Assembly (NCBI GenBank): GCA_965221205.1
Contig: OZ244870.1
Location: forward strand, 3,596,001 to 3,660,000
DNA length: 64,000 bases
Reading direction: 5' to 3'
DNA from: CBDFMG01 sp965221205 [NCBI: bacterium]
GTDB lineage: Bacteria > SM23-31
This document shows positions 39,617 to 48,566 of the stretch, in pieces. The position numbers and the translations under genes are program-made. The notes under the pieces are model-generated. The model was not told the DNA's origin and made no database searches. It saw only the letters and a list, made by a program, of their open reading frames with translations. Within the stretch, counting starts at the first letter, position 1. The number at the start of each line of letters is the position of its first letter.

Positions 39617-40823
39617 TTAATAATCAATGGAGGATACATAGGTATAATTACGTTTGACTTCAGGATTTTTGAACTCGCCGGCTTTTTTCTCCTGTGCTTC
39701 AATTTCTTCTCTGATAGAGCTTTCCTTGTCTATGAGTTTTATTTGCAATTGTTTTAATTTTTCAATTAAAATTTTCTTGCTCGGCGGAATTGCTTTCTTG
39801 ACAAGCAGCAGCCGCTTGAACATTGCAAGTGCTTTTTCAACTTCATTTTTCTGTTCGATATTTTTTGCCAATTTCAATTCGAGCACCCGCTTTAGTTCTC
39901 TGTATTCTTTATCAACTCTGGCATATATTGCGGTCTGTGTATAGTTTTGATTCTCGGTCACTTTTGCCTCCACACCCTCCATCGCATAAATTTCTCCACC
40001 GACAATTAGACCGGTTTGTTCAGTTACGGTTAGCTTGCCTTTTGTATGAATGTTGCTGTGCATGACAAAATCGCCGATATCAATATCTCTATCACACGTG
40101 ATATTTTGTGTATCACAATATTTGGTTACTACACTACCTTGTGCACTTATTTTACCATCTCCTTTTCCGATAAATCCGGTTTTAACAAGAGCATTACCAT
40201 GAGAGTCAATATGCGAATCTTCTACCAGACCGTTAATCTGGACGCCGCCATGAGCCTTGACGTTGAAACTGCTTTTCACATCTCCGTTTAAAAAAACCGG
40301 GCCGTCAAATGTTATATTGCCGGTCGCAAAGTCTATATTTTCCTTAATGGTGAAGACCGGTTCGACTTCGACGTTTTTTCCTTTTAAAGAAACAGTCCCG
40401 TCAATCTCGGCGGGCAGGATATTTGCATTGCCCGGGTCGGTCTGGACATTGCTTCCTGCTGGCAGGGGTGGAATCCGGCCTTCTTCCGGCTGAATTGTTT
40501 CCTTGAACATGGTACAATCTTCTGCTCAAATTTTCCGTTAGCAAAAGTCGATTCTATTATTGCTGCTTTTGAGGTATGCTTTCAGATCTTTGGGACTAAA
40601 GTCACCGCTTTTCATTAACACCAAATTTAATGCCTTCATCAGTCAGTACGTTTTTAATCTCTTCTTGTGTGCATTGCGGATCGTCAGTGAGCGGAATTAA
40701 CGTGATAAATGCTTCGCTTTTATCCTGTGACACTTCCATATTTATAGAAACGATCTGTTCTTCAGACTTTGCGTCTGTCGGCGATTGTGTATCTTCATTC
40801 ACTTTTGTCTTTCCTGGCAACAA
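39617..40823 (-). pseudogene. FapA / DUF342 polymer-forming protein, frameshifted
   Basis: The N-terminal frame (40602-40823) holds a polar region and QCTQEEIKNVLTDEGIKFGV, the small helical domain seen at the start of DUF342 proteins. After frame changes between 40,600 and 40,510 the main frame carries the beta-helix repeats: GNITFDGPVFLNGDV, NVKAHGGVQINGLVE, GKISAQGSVVTKYCD, and a C-terminal coiled coil. FapA-type proteins form right-handed beta-helices and are linked to flagellar assembly or surface control. At least two lesions make a normal product unlikely. It overlaps the CBS-domain gene upstream. Confidence 0.75.
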
Positions 40824-41178
40824 AGAAGAGGAGATCAGAAGTGCTGATTATTCCGACAACTTTTTTTCGCTTTGTTACAACTACTCTGTGAATATTATTG
40901 ATAATCATTGTATCGGCAATGTTCTCAATTGGCGTACTTCCGGTTACAGTAATCGGATCACTGGTCATAATATCATTTACGAAAACATCTTTCTGTGCTG
41001 CTATCTCAACTTGTGTGTCTTCTGTATGGAGATCAAGAATATCTTTAAGCCTGATTCGTACGTTCAACTCAAGATGTGCATCGATTGATGCACCCAAAAC
41101 ATCGGTTTTAGTGACGATCCCGATAAGATTATTATTTTTATTAACAACAGGCACACCGCTGATCGAGTATTCAAGCAT
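40795..41178 (-). CDS. CBS-domain pair protein, short at the N-terminus
   Basis: Two CBS modules, usually adenosyl-ligand sensors, make up the 127 residues. The first begins late, at MLEYSISGVPVVNKNNNLIGIVTKTDV cut as YSISGVPVVN and IGIVTKTDV, so its opening strand and helix (the usual M-T-x-D-x-I-T-V part) is missing. The second is complete: VNDIMTSDPITVTGSTPIEN, then HRVVVTKRKKVVGIISTSD. Frame continues open upstream of the first ATG but without recognisable CBS sequence. The end overlaps the FapA-like gene by 29 bp, suggesting an operon. Confidence 0.75.
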   Translation of the reverse strand: MLEYSISGVPVVNKNNNLIGIVTKTDVLGASIDAHLELNVRIRLKDILDLHTEDTQVEIAAQKDVFVNDIMTSDPITVTGSTPIENIADTMIINNIHRVVVTKRKKVVGIISTSDLLFFVARKDKSE

Positions 41179-41262
41179 ACGTTCATTTAAATTTTGGTAA
41201 CTATATGCTTGAGTGATCCAATTATATAGTTGCCAAAATATTTCTAACTTATTTAAATTAAT

Positions 41263-42374
41263 TCATTCATATTCAAATATGTCTTTTTTGCGACCGGCAT
41301 TAAAATCACTTTTTATGCTTTCTTTAGTAACAGATTTCTTTGATAAAATTTTTACTAAAAAATCAACCCGACATTTTTGAAAGATATAGTCGCCGTGAAG
41401 TTCGTCGTATTGACAATATTTTGTATTGGTCTTACTTGGATCAATATTTTCTGTTTTGATTTCGATAGGTCTAATAGAAAATACAAAATAAAAACATTTA
41501 TGATGATAATGATTAAGTTCAATGCCACATTGTTTTTTAACTAAAGCTAAAACCCCACCTGGTTTTAGCTTTCCAACATTTACAGCTTCTTTTTTTTACT
41601 ACTTTTTCCTTTATGATTGCATTAATTTGTTGTTGATATTTTTCTTTGTCTTCATCACTCAATTTATCCCACTGGACAAATTCAATAGCTGCATCATTTC
41701 GGTTAGTATTCGATATTTTTGGAATTTGAATTAGTTTAATACTATACTCTTGAGAATTAAATACACTATCGTCTAAAGAATTACGATATTTTTTAATATA
41801 TTTACGAATTTCTTCCATGTCCTTCATGCCCCTTGTAAGTATTTTTTTGTTGGAAATTTCTTGTTCTTTTTTTCTGAGTATAGAAAATTGCAAAGAATAT
41901 ACTAAATTCTCATTAAGGGCAAATTTTTCTCCAAACAAACCCATTAGAGTATTTTCGTAATTATTATAGTAAAGATTGCAACTCACCAAAAATCGATTCA
42001 ATCTCATGTTTTTCAATATGTTTATGTTCTATTTTATTTCTTAAACCAATAAAAAATTCAAGGTTTGCTTTTATAGGAGGACTTAACTTATTGAATTCCT
42101 TGTAACATGTTTTTAAGTCCCAAGCTTTTCTTTCACCATCTTTTTTATCATATAGTAACTTATATCTTCCACTTTTGGTTTTATAATAAAATTTGTCGCC
42201 TATTTCATGATAAAAGAAAGCATGAAATAATCTTGTCCAAGCTATGATCATCAACGCTATATACGCTTCAGTTCTAAATGTTGTTCTCGGTTTGTTATAA
42301 ATTTCTACTGCTAAAAGGGCAGAATCTATCGAACTTTCAAGAATACTTTTGGTTTTACCTTTTCTAAGTTTCAT
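41263..42374 (-). pseudogene. DUF3644-family protein, two frameshifts
   Basis: The N-terminal frame has SILESSIDSALLAVEIYNKP, AYIALMIIAWTRLFHAFF and GLRNKIEHKHI, the hallmarks of DUF3644. Translation then shifts near 41,990 to YYNNYENTLMGLFGEKFAL, and again near 41,560 to GGVLALVKKQCGIELN, and runs on to a stop at 41263 (KDIFEYE). The whole protein would be about 370 residues. DUF3644 genes occur on mobile and defence-rich regions; their activity is not established. The start is put at the ATG at 42374, 10 codons inside the longest frame. Confidence 0.7.
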
Positions 42375-42483
42375 AATTAAAAAACCTGTGCAAATATAAA
42401 TCAATGGTAATTATATACTTGACAGATCCAATATTATTTCTCTATTGTTAGTAGGGAGAAAAAACTAACTATGGAGATTTAAA

Positions 42484-42700
42484 TTGGGAAAGCAAAAGAA
42501 ATTTAAGGATGCCATTCATTTAACACAAGTGTTTTTAAGCGAAAATGCTTGTTTGAATCATCTTAAGGCATTGCGCTGGAATGGTAATCCTTATTGTCAA
42601 TTGTAAGGTTTCAGGACAAGGTTGGACGGATTGAGGTTTAAAGTTGAGAGACAGTTTCGTGCATGTTTGGGTGATCTGGTTAACGGAGATAAGTTATAGG
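42484..42700 (+). pseudogene. N-terminal fragment of an IS1595-family transposase
   Basis: The plus-strand frame reads LSENACLNHLKALRWNGNPY and continues through a region like GFRTRLDGLRFKVERQFR. This matches the start of ISXO2-like transposases, where a zinc ribbon follows a conserved Leu-Arg-Trp. The expected cysteines are partly lost and stops intervene. The matching C-terminal half lies at 44985-45377, on the same strand, 2.3 kb away. Confidence 0.55.
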
Positions 42701-42779
42701 CTTATTGGCGTTAATGAGAGTTCATCTTGAAGCTCTAATGCGTAATTTGTACTATGATTGAACCGTGTACACTGTTTTT

Positions 42780-43440
42780 TGCAAGGAGTCATGCTGAGTC
42801 CCGGGATGAGTTCTGCTGGAGTAAGGACTTCCCTGAAGCTGGCAAGAAGGTTGCTTCAGGGAGACACTGTCAGAGAAGTGACCGGTTTACGTAGCGAGGA
42901 TGATTAGCTCAAGTAACTGGTTGCAGAACTGTGTGCTCAAAAAAAGTTTGCATGGCATGGAATAAAGATTGCACGGAATATGCAGTATCGACTGGCAGAA
43001 AAACAGGAGTATTGCATTTCAGAATCGGGCGTGTATCGTATTCTAAAGTCATACTGATCTGATCGCCCGGCATACATTTTTCTATCAGCGAGCGATACGT
43101 TCACACACCACACCGTACGGGTAAATGAACTTTGGCAGACCGACTTCTCATACTTTCTGGCCATGCAGTGGGGATGGTATTATCTCTGATCAGTAATGGA
43201 TGATTACCAACGGTTTATAGTGTCATGGAAGCTTTTTAGCACGATGTCGGGAGAGAATGTGAAGGAAACGCTGGATATGGCAGTTGCGAAAGCCCATGTC
43301 AGACCGCGGGTGCTCTCGGATAATGGACCCTGTTACCTTGCACGTGAACGCAAAGATTATCTTGATAAACAAGAAAAAATCGATCGATCAAGACTATACT
43401 TAATGTACAGCATTATTATACACCGGAAGCAATGGAAAAA
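42780..43440 (+). pseudogene. IS3-family integrase (orfB) remnant
   Basis: Broken plus-strand frames give GVYRILKSY near 43030, VNELWQTDFSYF near 43120, DDYQRFIVSWKLF at 43200 and RPRVLSDNGPCYLA at 43300. These are the DDE integrase blocks of IS3-type orfB proteins, including two acidic positions. Stops and frame changes occur throughout. No inverted-repeat ends were found. Confidence 0.6.
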
Positions 43441-43762
43441 GAGATTGCCGCCTTCATGGAGTAGTACAGTAATCATCGGTATCATGAGCCTATAAAGACT
43501 CTCTCTATTACGAAAGAGATGCAATCAAACAACAAACAATGCAATCCAAACGTGAAGATAACCCGAAAAAGAAAGTTTATACAAAACATTTGTATAAACT
43601 ATATGTATTTCTTAACTTTTAACCCAATTAATCCAACGTGCTTGCAACGTACAGGTATGGGCACAAGATCAGCGGAATATAGAGGATACTGTAAAAAGAT
43701 CGGATGTTTTATTATTCAATACTGTATATTTGTATTAATGCCATATTTTTTGTGGGGATATA
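43441..43762. other. Decayed DNA between IS remnant and nuclease-like gene
   Basis: Mostly AT-rich. Short plus-strand frames (for example 43519-43770) show no recognisable protein. The promoter of the following gene is presumably in the last 150 bp. Confidence 0.4.
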
Positions 43763-44989
43763 ATGAATAGATCTGAGCAATTCGTATTGGAATTTTGCCG
43801 TCAGACGTTTTTTTCCTTGTGGAGTTATTCTCAACCTCAAGGAAAAGAAAAAAGTAAAGAATTATGTGATATTTTGGTAATTTGTGAACCGGATGTTATA
43901 ATTATTTCTGTTAAAGAAATTGAATTCAAGGATAGTGGAAATTATAATGTTGATGTCGAACGATGGCAGCGAGAAGCAATCGAAAAATCAAGCAAGCAAT
44001 TATATGGTGCTGAAAGAAGAATTAAACAAACAACTCATGTAATCATGAAAAATGGGAAAACGGGCTTGCCATTTCCAGAAGCTTCTAAAATGAGAATCCA
44101 TAGAATCGCAGTTGCCTTGGGAGGCAAAGAAAAAGTACCAATTTATTTTGGCGATTTTGGAAAAGGTTTTATTCATGTACTTGATGAAAAATCATTTTCT
44201 ATACTAATCGGTGAACTAAACACTATTGAAGATTTTGTTGATTATCTTATTGATAAAGAGAAATTGTATCATAGTGGAATGAGAACTCATATTCCAGGGT
44301 CGGAAGAAGACTTGTTAGCTTTATATTTGTATAATAATCGTAAATTCCCCTATACGCAGGATGAAATTAACATCGGGGATGGTTTGTGGTCAGCTTTTAT
44401 TGATAAAAAACAATATAAAGCCAAGTTAGAAGCCGATGGGGACAGTTATGGATGGGATAATTTAATTGATTTATTATGTGAGGATTGTTTTGAAGATTTT
44501 GAAGATAACTATAATTTTCTTTGGCCTATTGGAGGTACATTAACTGAAGTAGAAAAAGTTGTTAGAATAATGGCAAGAGAAAACAGGTTTAATAGAAGAA
44601 TTTTAGGAAAGTATTTTAAGGAATTTCTAAATATGTCAGATAAAATTGGGTCACGAGCTTGCCCATCACCTTCGGGTATTATGTATGTGTTTTTGGCTAC
44701 TCGCCATGGAGAAAGCAGAGATTCCAGAATGAATGAATTATCTCTTCGTTGTTTCTGTATTAGAGGCTCATACCCTGAGTATAAAACGCTGATAGGTGTA
44801 GCTACTGAAAAACATAAAGAAGGAAAAGGATTTTCCCTGGATACAGGATATTACCATTTTCCAACTCTCACATCTAAAGATATGGAAAATATAAAAGAAA
44901 TACGTAAAGAATTCGGTTTTTTCAATAATCCTAGAGAGCGAATGATTCATGAAGATGAATATCCAACAAATAAAAAAGAGAAAAGGTAA
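43763..44989 (+). CDS. Uncharacterised protein with PD-(D/E)XK-like nuclease motif
   Basis: A 408-residue, intact gene that I do not recognise as a named family. Its N-terminal 60 residues read SKELCDILVICEPDVIIISV followed by KEIEF, the D-x(n)-(S/E)-x-K arrangement of restriction-endonuclease-like folds, with a Glu upstream. The rest is mixed alpha/beta, with no membrane segments and an acidic middle. It lies between an IS3 remnant and an IS1595 fragment, and low GC marks it as acquired DNA. A defence or mobile-element nuclease is plausible, not shown. Its 3' end overlaps the frame of the transposase fragment. Confidence 0.6.
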   Translation: MNRSEQFVLEFCRQTFFSLWSYSQPQGKEKSKELCDILVICEPDVIIISVKEIEFKDSGNYNVDVERWQREAIEKSSKQLYGAERRIKQTTHVIMKNGKTGLPFPEASKMRIHRIAVALGGKEKVPIYFGDFGKGFIHVLDEKSFSILIGELNTIEDFVDYLIDKEKLYHSGMRTHIPGSEEDLLALYLYNNRKFPYTQDEINIGDGLWSAFIDKKQYKAKLEADGDSYGWDNLIDLLCEDCFEDFEDNYNFLWPIGGTLTEVEKVVRIMARENRFNRRILGKYFKEFLNMSDKIGSRACPSPSGIMYVFLATRHGESRDSRMNELSLRCFCIRGSYPEYKTLIGVATEKHKEGKGFSLDTGYYHFPTLTSKDMENIKEIRKEFGFFNNPRERMIHEDEYPTNKKEKR

Positions 44990-45377
44990 TATAAAAGCTA
45001 TGAAAATTGTTGATATTAAAACGAATACGATTATGGATAAAGTCACCACAAATGTGGTTATTGGAACAAAATTAATAGCGGATGAGTGTAAGTCCTACAG
45101 AAGATTGTCGTTTTTATTCAAACACGATTTTGTGAAATATTCAAAAGGTGAATATGTAATTGTCAAAACCAGCACAACTACTATTGAAGGATTTTTTTCT
45201 TTGCTAAAACGTGGGATTTTGGAGATTTATCACTTCGTAAGCGAAAAGCATTTGAATATGTATTTAAAAGAATTTACTTTTTGTTACATCGCAAAGAAAG
45301 AAACAGAAGAAGATAGATTCAATTTACTTTCAGCAAGCTGTAATGGCAGATTAATGCACGAAGATTTAATGAGCTAA
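44985..45377 (+). pseudogene. C-terminal fragment of an IS1595-family transposase
   Basis: From about 44985 the frame reads AMKIVDIKTNTIMDKV, then LIADECKSYRRL with the second catalytic Asp region, and TTTIEGFFSLLKRGILEIYH, the IEGFFS block with the last acidic residue of the IS1595 family. It ends YLKEFTFCYIAKK. The N-terminal domains are absent here; the start codon of this frame lies inside the nuclease-like gene. Confidence 0.7.
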
Positions 45378-45403
45378 TATTAATTGAGAGAATTATTTCA
45401 AAA

Positions 45404-46099
45404 ATGGCTGAGATAGACAATATGAGCGACAAATTCTTCCATGCCGACCGGCTCGCGCATCCTGAAGATGTTAAGAAGCACTTGGCGAAGCCGGACCATT
45501 GGAAAAAGGGATTCTCAGCATACGAGCTGGCTTATTCGTGGATGACGGCGAACGGCATACCCGGCGCGGTGCGCGCTGTTCTGGATCAGGCGGCTGAATT
45601 CCGGCGCATGGAGTTGGTCGAAGGGTTCTTTGAGAAAGACACCGATCTTCGGTCCCGTGGACGGCCAAGCCAGACGGACTTGCTGGCATTGATCGGCGAT
45701 GGCGACGGTTTCGCGGTGCTTGGGATCGAGGGAAAGGTGAACGAGCCCTTTGGCCCTCTGATTTCGGAGTGGGAGGTCAACGCTTCCGCGAACAAGCAAA
45801 CGCGGCTGTCGAAACTCCGCGAGACGTTGGGGCTGAAGGGCGCCGATGTATCGACCTTGCGCTATCAGCTTCTGCACCGCACGGCTGCGGCGGTGTACGA
45901 AGCGCAGCGCTACAAGGTTCGGCAGGCCGTGATGCTCGTGCATTCGTTTTCTGAAAGTCATTGCTGGTTTGATGACTTTCAGGCGTTCGCCGATGCTATG
46001 GGCACACCTGTTTCCAGTACGAATGAGTTGTCGGCAGAGGTCGAAGTCGAGAGCATCTCCCTTCGATTGGGATGGGTCGCCGATAAGGTTTCTCCGTAG
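45404..46099 (+). CDS. Uncharacterised GC-rich protein (DUF6946-like)
   Basis: A 231-residue intact gene with much higher GC than its neighbours, hence recently transferred. Visible: LAHPEDVKKHLAKPDHWKKG near the start, YELAYSWMTANGIPGAVRAV, and FAVLGIEGKVNEPFG near residue 105, where E-G-K after a hydrophobic strand resembles a PD-(D/E)XK active site. The C-terminal part has VYEAQRYKVRQAVMLVHSF. It fits my recollection of DUF6946, often seen near restriction or abortive-infection genes, but function is unknown. The start may be 6 codons later (MSDKFF). Confidence 0.55.
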   Translation: MAEIDNMSDKFFHADRLAHPEDVKKHLAKPDHWKKGFSAYELAYSWMTANGIPGAVRAVLDQAAEFRRMELVEGFFEKDTDLRSRGRPSQTDLLALIGDGDGFAVLGIEGKVNEPFGPLISEWEVNASANKQTRLSKLRETLGLKGADVSTLRYQLLHRTAAAVYEAQRYKVRQAVMLVHSFSESHCWFDDFQAFADAMGTPVSSTNELSAEVEVESISLRLGWVADKVSP

Positions 46100-46299
46100 C
46101 CGAATGCCTGCTCGGAGAAGCCTCGACCTGCAGCGGACCGGCGCCACAGAGAAGAGCTGCTGGATGATAGATCAATTATCACGATTCCGAACGGTTTCTC
46201 CCGAGTGCCGCGTCGTGCCCGCTTAGGCGCCGCGACGACAACTCTCTGCTGTGACCCCCCTCCGTGCGGGCGCGCCATAAAGAGGACGAGCCGGGCGAT

Positions 46300-46452
46300 A
46301 GACGTACCATTTAATGAGGCTTTGCAAAGGTTTGTTAATGTAACCACAGAGGATATTGTTGCTGAATTGGAAGAAGAAGATTCGACTAAAACAGCTTTGC
46401 CATTTGCAAAATGGGCTGATGGGAAACGAAGCATAATCAAATGGAAAAACTA
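46300..46452 (+). pseudogene. C-terminal fragment of a small unidentified protein
   Basis: From 46300 the AT-rich frame reads VPFNEALQRFVNVTTEDIVA, then ALPFAKWADGKRSIIKWKN and a stop. The upstream part of the frame is unrelated GC-rich sequence, so only the end of a gene of perhaps 80-100 residues survives. Family not recognised. Confidence 0.35.
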
Positions 46453-46914
46453 GTCAAGACCTTGTAAAATGTTGATTGTATCGCGGAACTGACCATAAGC
46501 AGCCTTATACCCCTCGATCGTTTCATACCCCCGGAATTCGTATTCCAAATTGCCCCCGCCCAGATCATAGATGAGTGGAATAGTGCTGAAAAGGGGGGTT
46601 TGGAGATTAAGACCTATCGGCATTGAGGTCAATTCATTGATGTAATTAACCAGCATATCGAACGGGAAATTACTCTGAGAACGTTTTGGCGGCCACTGAT
46701 TATTTTTTTCATAGTAATCGATCAGATGCTTAATATCGTGCCGGAGAATTTCGAGTTCACTGATAATTATTTTTTTCAGACGATCAATCTTCCGTCTCTC
46801 TGCTATCTTGCTCCTAATCATTTCAATAGCATAAATAGCCATACCAGTAAGAATGGCAGAAATAAACGCAATAAAAAACGGATTATTGACTATCTCATTG
46901 AATATAATATTCAT
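46450..46914 (-). CDS. Hypothetical membrane-anchored protein
   Basis: A 154-residue protein from the ATG at 46914. One N-terminal membrane helix (PFFIAFISAILTGMAIYAIE) is followed by a basic, coiled-coil-prone stretch (KIAERRKIDRLKKIIISELE) and a soluble tail. This one-helix plus coiled-coil layout is common in small phage-defence or stress membrane proteins, but no family can be named. It converges with the fragment ending at 46452. Confidence 0.55.
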   Translation of the reverse strand: MNIIFNEIVNNPFFIAFISAILTGMAIYAIEMIRSKIAERRKIDRLKKIIISELEILRHDIKHLIDYYEKNNQWPPKRSQSNFPFDMLVNYINELTSMPIGLNLQTPLFSTIPLIYDLGGGNLEYEFRGYETIEGYKAAYGQFRDTINILQGLD

Positions 46915-47216
46915 AAACCAAAAATAGTAAAACAAAAAACTAATAGCAATTATTTAAGAATGTGCTGAAAATAAAAAAGCGAGCATCAGAGTGCCTATCC
47001 GCCCCGATTACCAGCAATATCCCAGAATTTTCTTCATGGATTTTGTATACTACACAAAGAACTTTTACAAAATATTCACAATTATATTAAATATTTAATT
47101 TTTTGTTCAGATTGATTTTACCTTTCAAATTCCTCTGAAATGGAACATATTCCGTACACAAAAACGGCTCCGTATTATTGTCATGCACAGCCTTTTCAGT
47201 GTGAAATTAGTTGGCA
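46915..47216. other. Intergenic AT-rich region
   Basis: About 300 bp between the hypothetical membrane gene and the 3' end of an M24 peptidase gene. No gene, repeat or clear terminator is visible. Confidence 0.4.
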
Positions 47217-48566
47217 CTATTTTATCAGGATTATCTTCTCATTCGGCGGATAGAGCCACTCGACACCGTTATTGGTCAGGACATGGTTATCTTCGAAATT
47301 TATGCGGAGTTTTTCTCCGTTCAGTTCCGGTATCGCCGTGTAACACACGTATTCGAATGAAAAGAGATGGTTGTGCTGCAGCATGAGATGTCCTCTATCG
47401 GGTCGGAACGAAGCCATTGACGGGCCGACCGCAACTTCGCTGTTTCCGGTATTGCCGACACTATGGAAATCGATCGACACTTCGGTCTTATCGGGATATT
47501 TGAGCTGGTCACCCGGCCTGATTCCGGAAAACCCCCCACCGGTAGTCGGATCGTTGTGGATATAACCGAAACCGGCCTCTTCAAGTGCCCGGCCGATAAT
47601 CTGAATCGTCTCATTCGGTGTTCGGCCGACTTTGAAATTCTTCTTGATAACCTCGCGGGCTTTCAAACCTTGATCGAATGCATACTGGATACCTTCCGGA
47701 ACCGCATTTTCACCTTCACGCAAAATATAGGCGTTCCGTTTATAATCGGTTCCGTAATTCAGGTACTCTACACTCATATCGTGGGTCAGAAAATCGCCTG
47801 GCTGATAAATGTAGTCCGGAGAGCGTGTATCAGACATATCTGACTGAGCAGAATAGAGCACTGACGGTCCGTTATTACCGAACGTTGAGGTAAGTCCCTG
47901 CTCAAGTATCCGGTCCTGTATCCACCAGCCGACGTTCTGCCGTGAAGTGATTCCAGGGGTGATGACTGCGCTCGACATAGCTTTCTCGAGTATCTGCCGG
48001 TGCATTTCCGCAGTATTTGCAAATGCGATGATCTCACTCTGTGTTCTCCGCACCCGGAAATCAGTTATCACATTTTCTGCGGAGACAATCCGCTTAGCAT
48101 ACTTGTCACCGAGCAGTTCGACCAGTTTTTTGTATCCGGTGTGGGAAATTCCGTCCGCAACCGCAATCCATTCTGAATAGTTCACGGCAATTACCTCGGG
48201 ATCACGCTCTTCGACATGTGCCCGGAGCACTCTCTCTCCCCCCCGAATATCATAGACATCATCACCACCCCAACCGCTAAAAACGGCCCGTTCGATCCGA
48301 TCACCGCCACGGTCGGTAAAAACGAAATATCCCTGGCTGCCGCCGAGATCGATTGTCAAAGGATCGGGGTCACCGTCACGCACAGCATGAATCCACATAT
48401 CGACATTGTTATCACGCAGCGCACCCGGCAGGACCTGATCAAATTTCTCTTTTCGGATGAGATTCAGCATCTCCCACCGTTTTTTCGCTTCCTGTGCAAA
48501 TGAATCTGTTCCCACCATGAGAACAATCATTGAGAACACTGTAACAGCTAACCATTGCTTACGCAT
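47217..48566 (-). CDS. Secreted M24-family metallopeptidase (Xaa-Pro aminopeptidase-like), copy 1
   Basis: A 449-residue protein with a signal peptide ending SFAQEA. The N-terminal creatinase-like domain is followed by a pita-bread domain with all expected ligand positions: THDMSVEYLNYGTDYKRN supplies two Asp, DFHSVGN the His, FSFEYVCY a Glu and INFEDNHVLTNNGVEWL the last Glu. It should be a periplasmic aminopeptidase or pitalysin-fold dipeptidase. GAGGAGG precedes the ATG. A related gene at 50422-51729 and two lipoprotein genes lie upstream on the same strand, spaced as one operon. Confidence 0.88.
   Translation of the reverse strand: MRKQWLAVTVFSMIVLMVGTDSFAQEAKKRWEMLNLIRKEKFDQVLPGALRDNNVDMWIHAVRDGDPDPLTIDLGGSQGYFVFTDRGGDRIERAVFSGWGGDDVYDIRGGERVLRAHVEERDPEVIAVNYSEWIAVADGISHTGYKKLVELLGDKYAKRIVSAENVITDFRVRRTQSEIIAFANTAEMHRQILEKAMSSAVITPGITSRQNVGWWIQDRILEQGLTSTFGNNGPSVLYSAQSDMSDTRSPDYIYQPGDFLTHDMSVEYLNYGTDYKRNAYILREGENAVPEGIQYAFDQGLKAREVIKKNFKVGRTPNETIQIIGRALEEAGFGYIHNDPTTGGGFSGIRPGDQLKYPDKTEVSIDFHSVGNTGNSEVAVGPSMASFRPDRGHLMLQHNHLFSFEYVCYTAIPELNGEKLRINFEDNHVLTNNGVEWLYPPNEKIILIK

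Noticed and set aside
40510-40610. TGA codons read as possible selenocysteine in the FapA-like gene, prompted by selA-selB
   Set aside because: The stop is followed by further stops and frame changes, and there is no plausible SECIS hairpin; ordinary frameshift decay explains it.
42484-45377. An IS1595 element carrying the nuclease-like gene as a passenger
   Set aside because: Known passengers lie beside the transposase gene, not inside it, and IS3 debris also sits between the halves; no terminal repeats were found.
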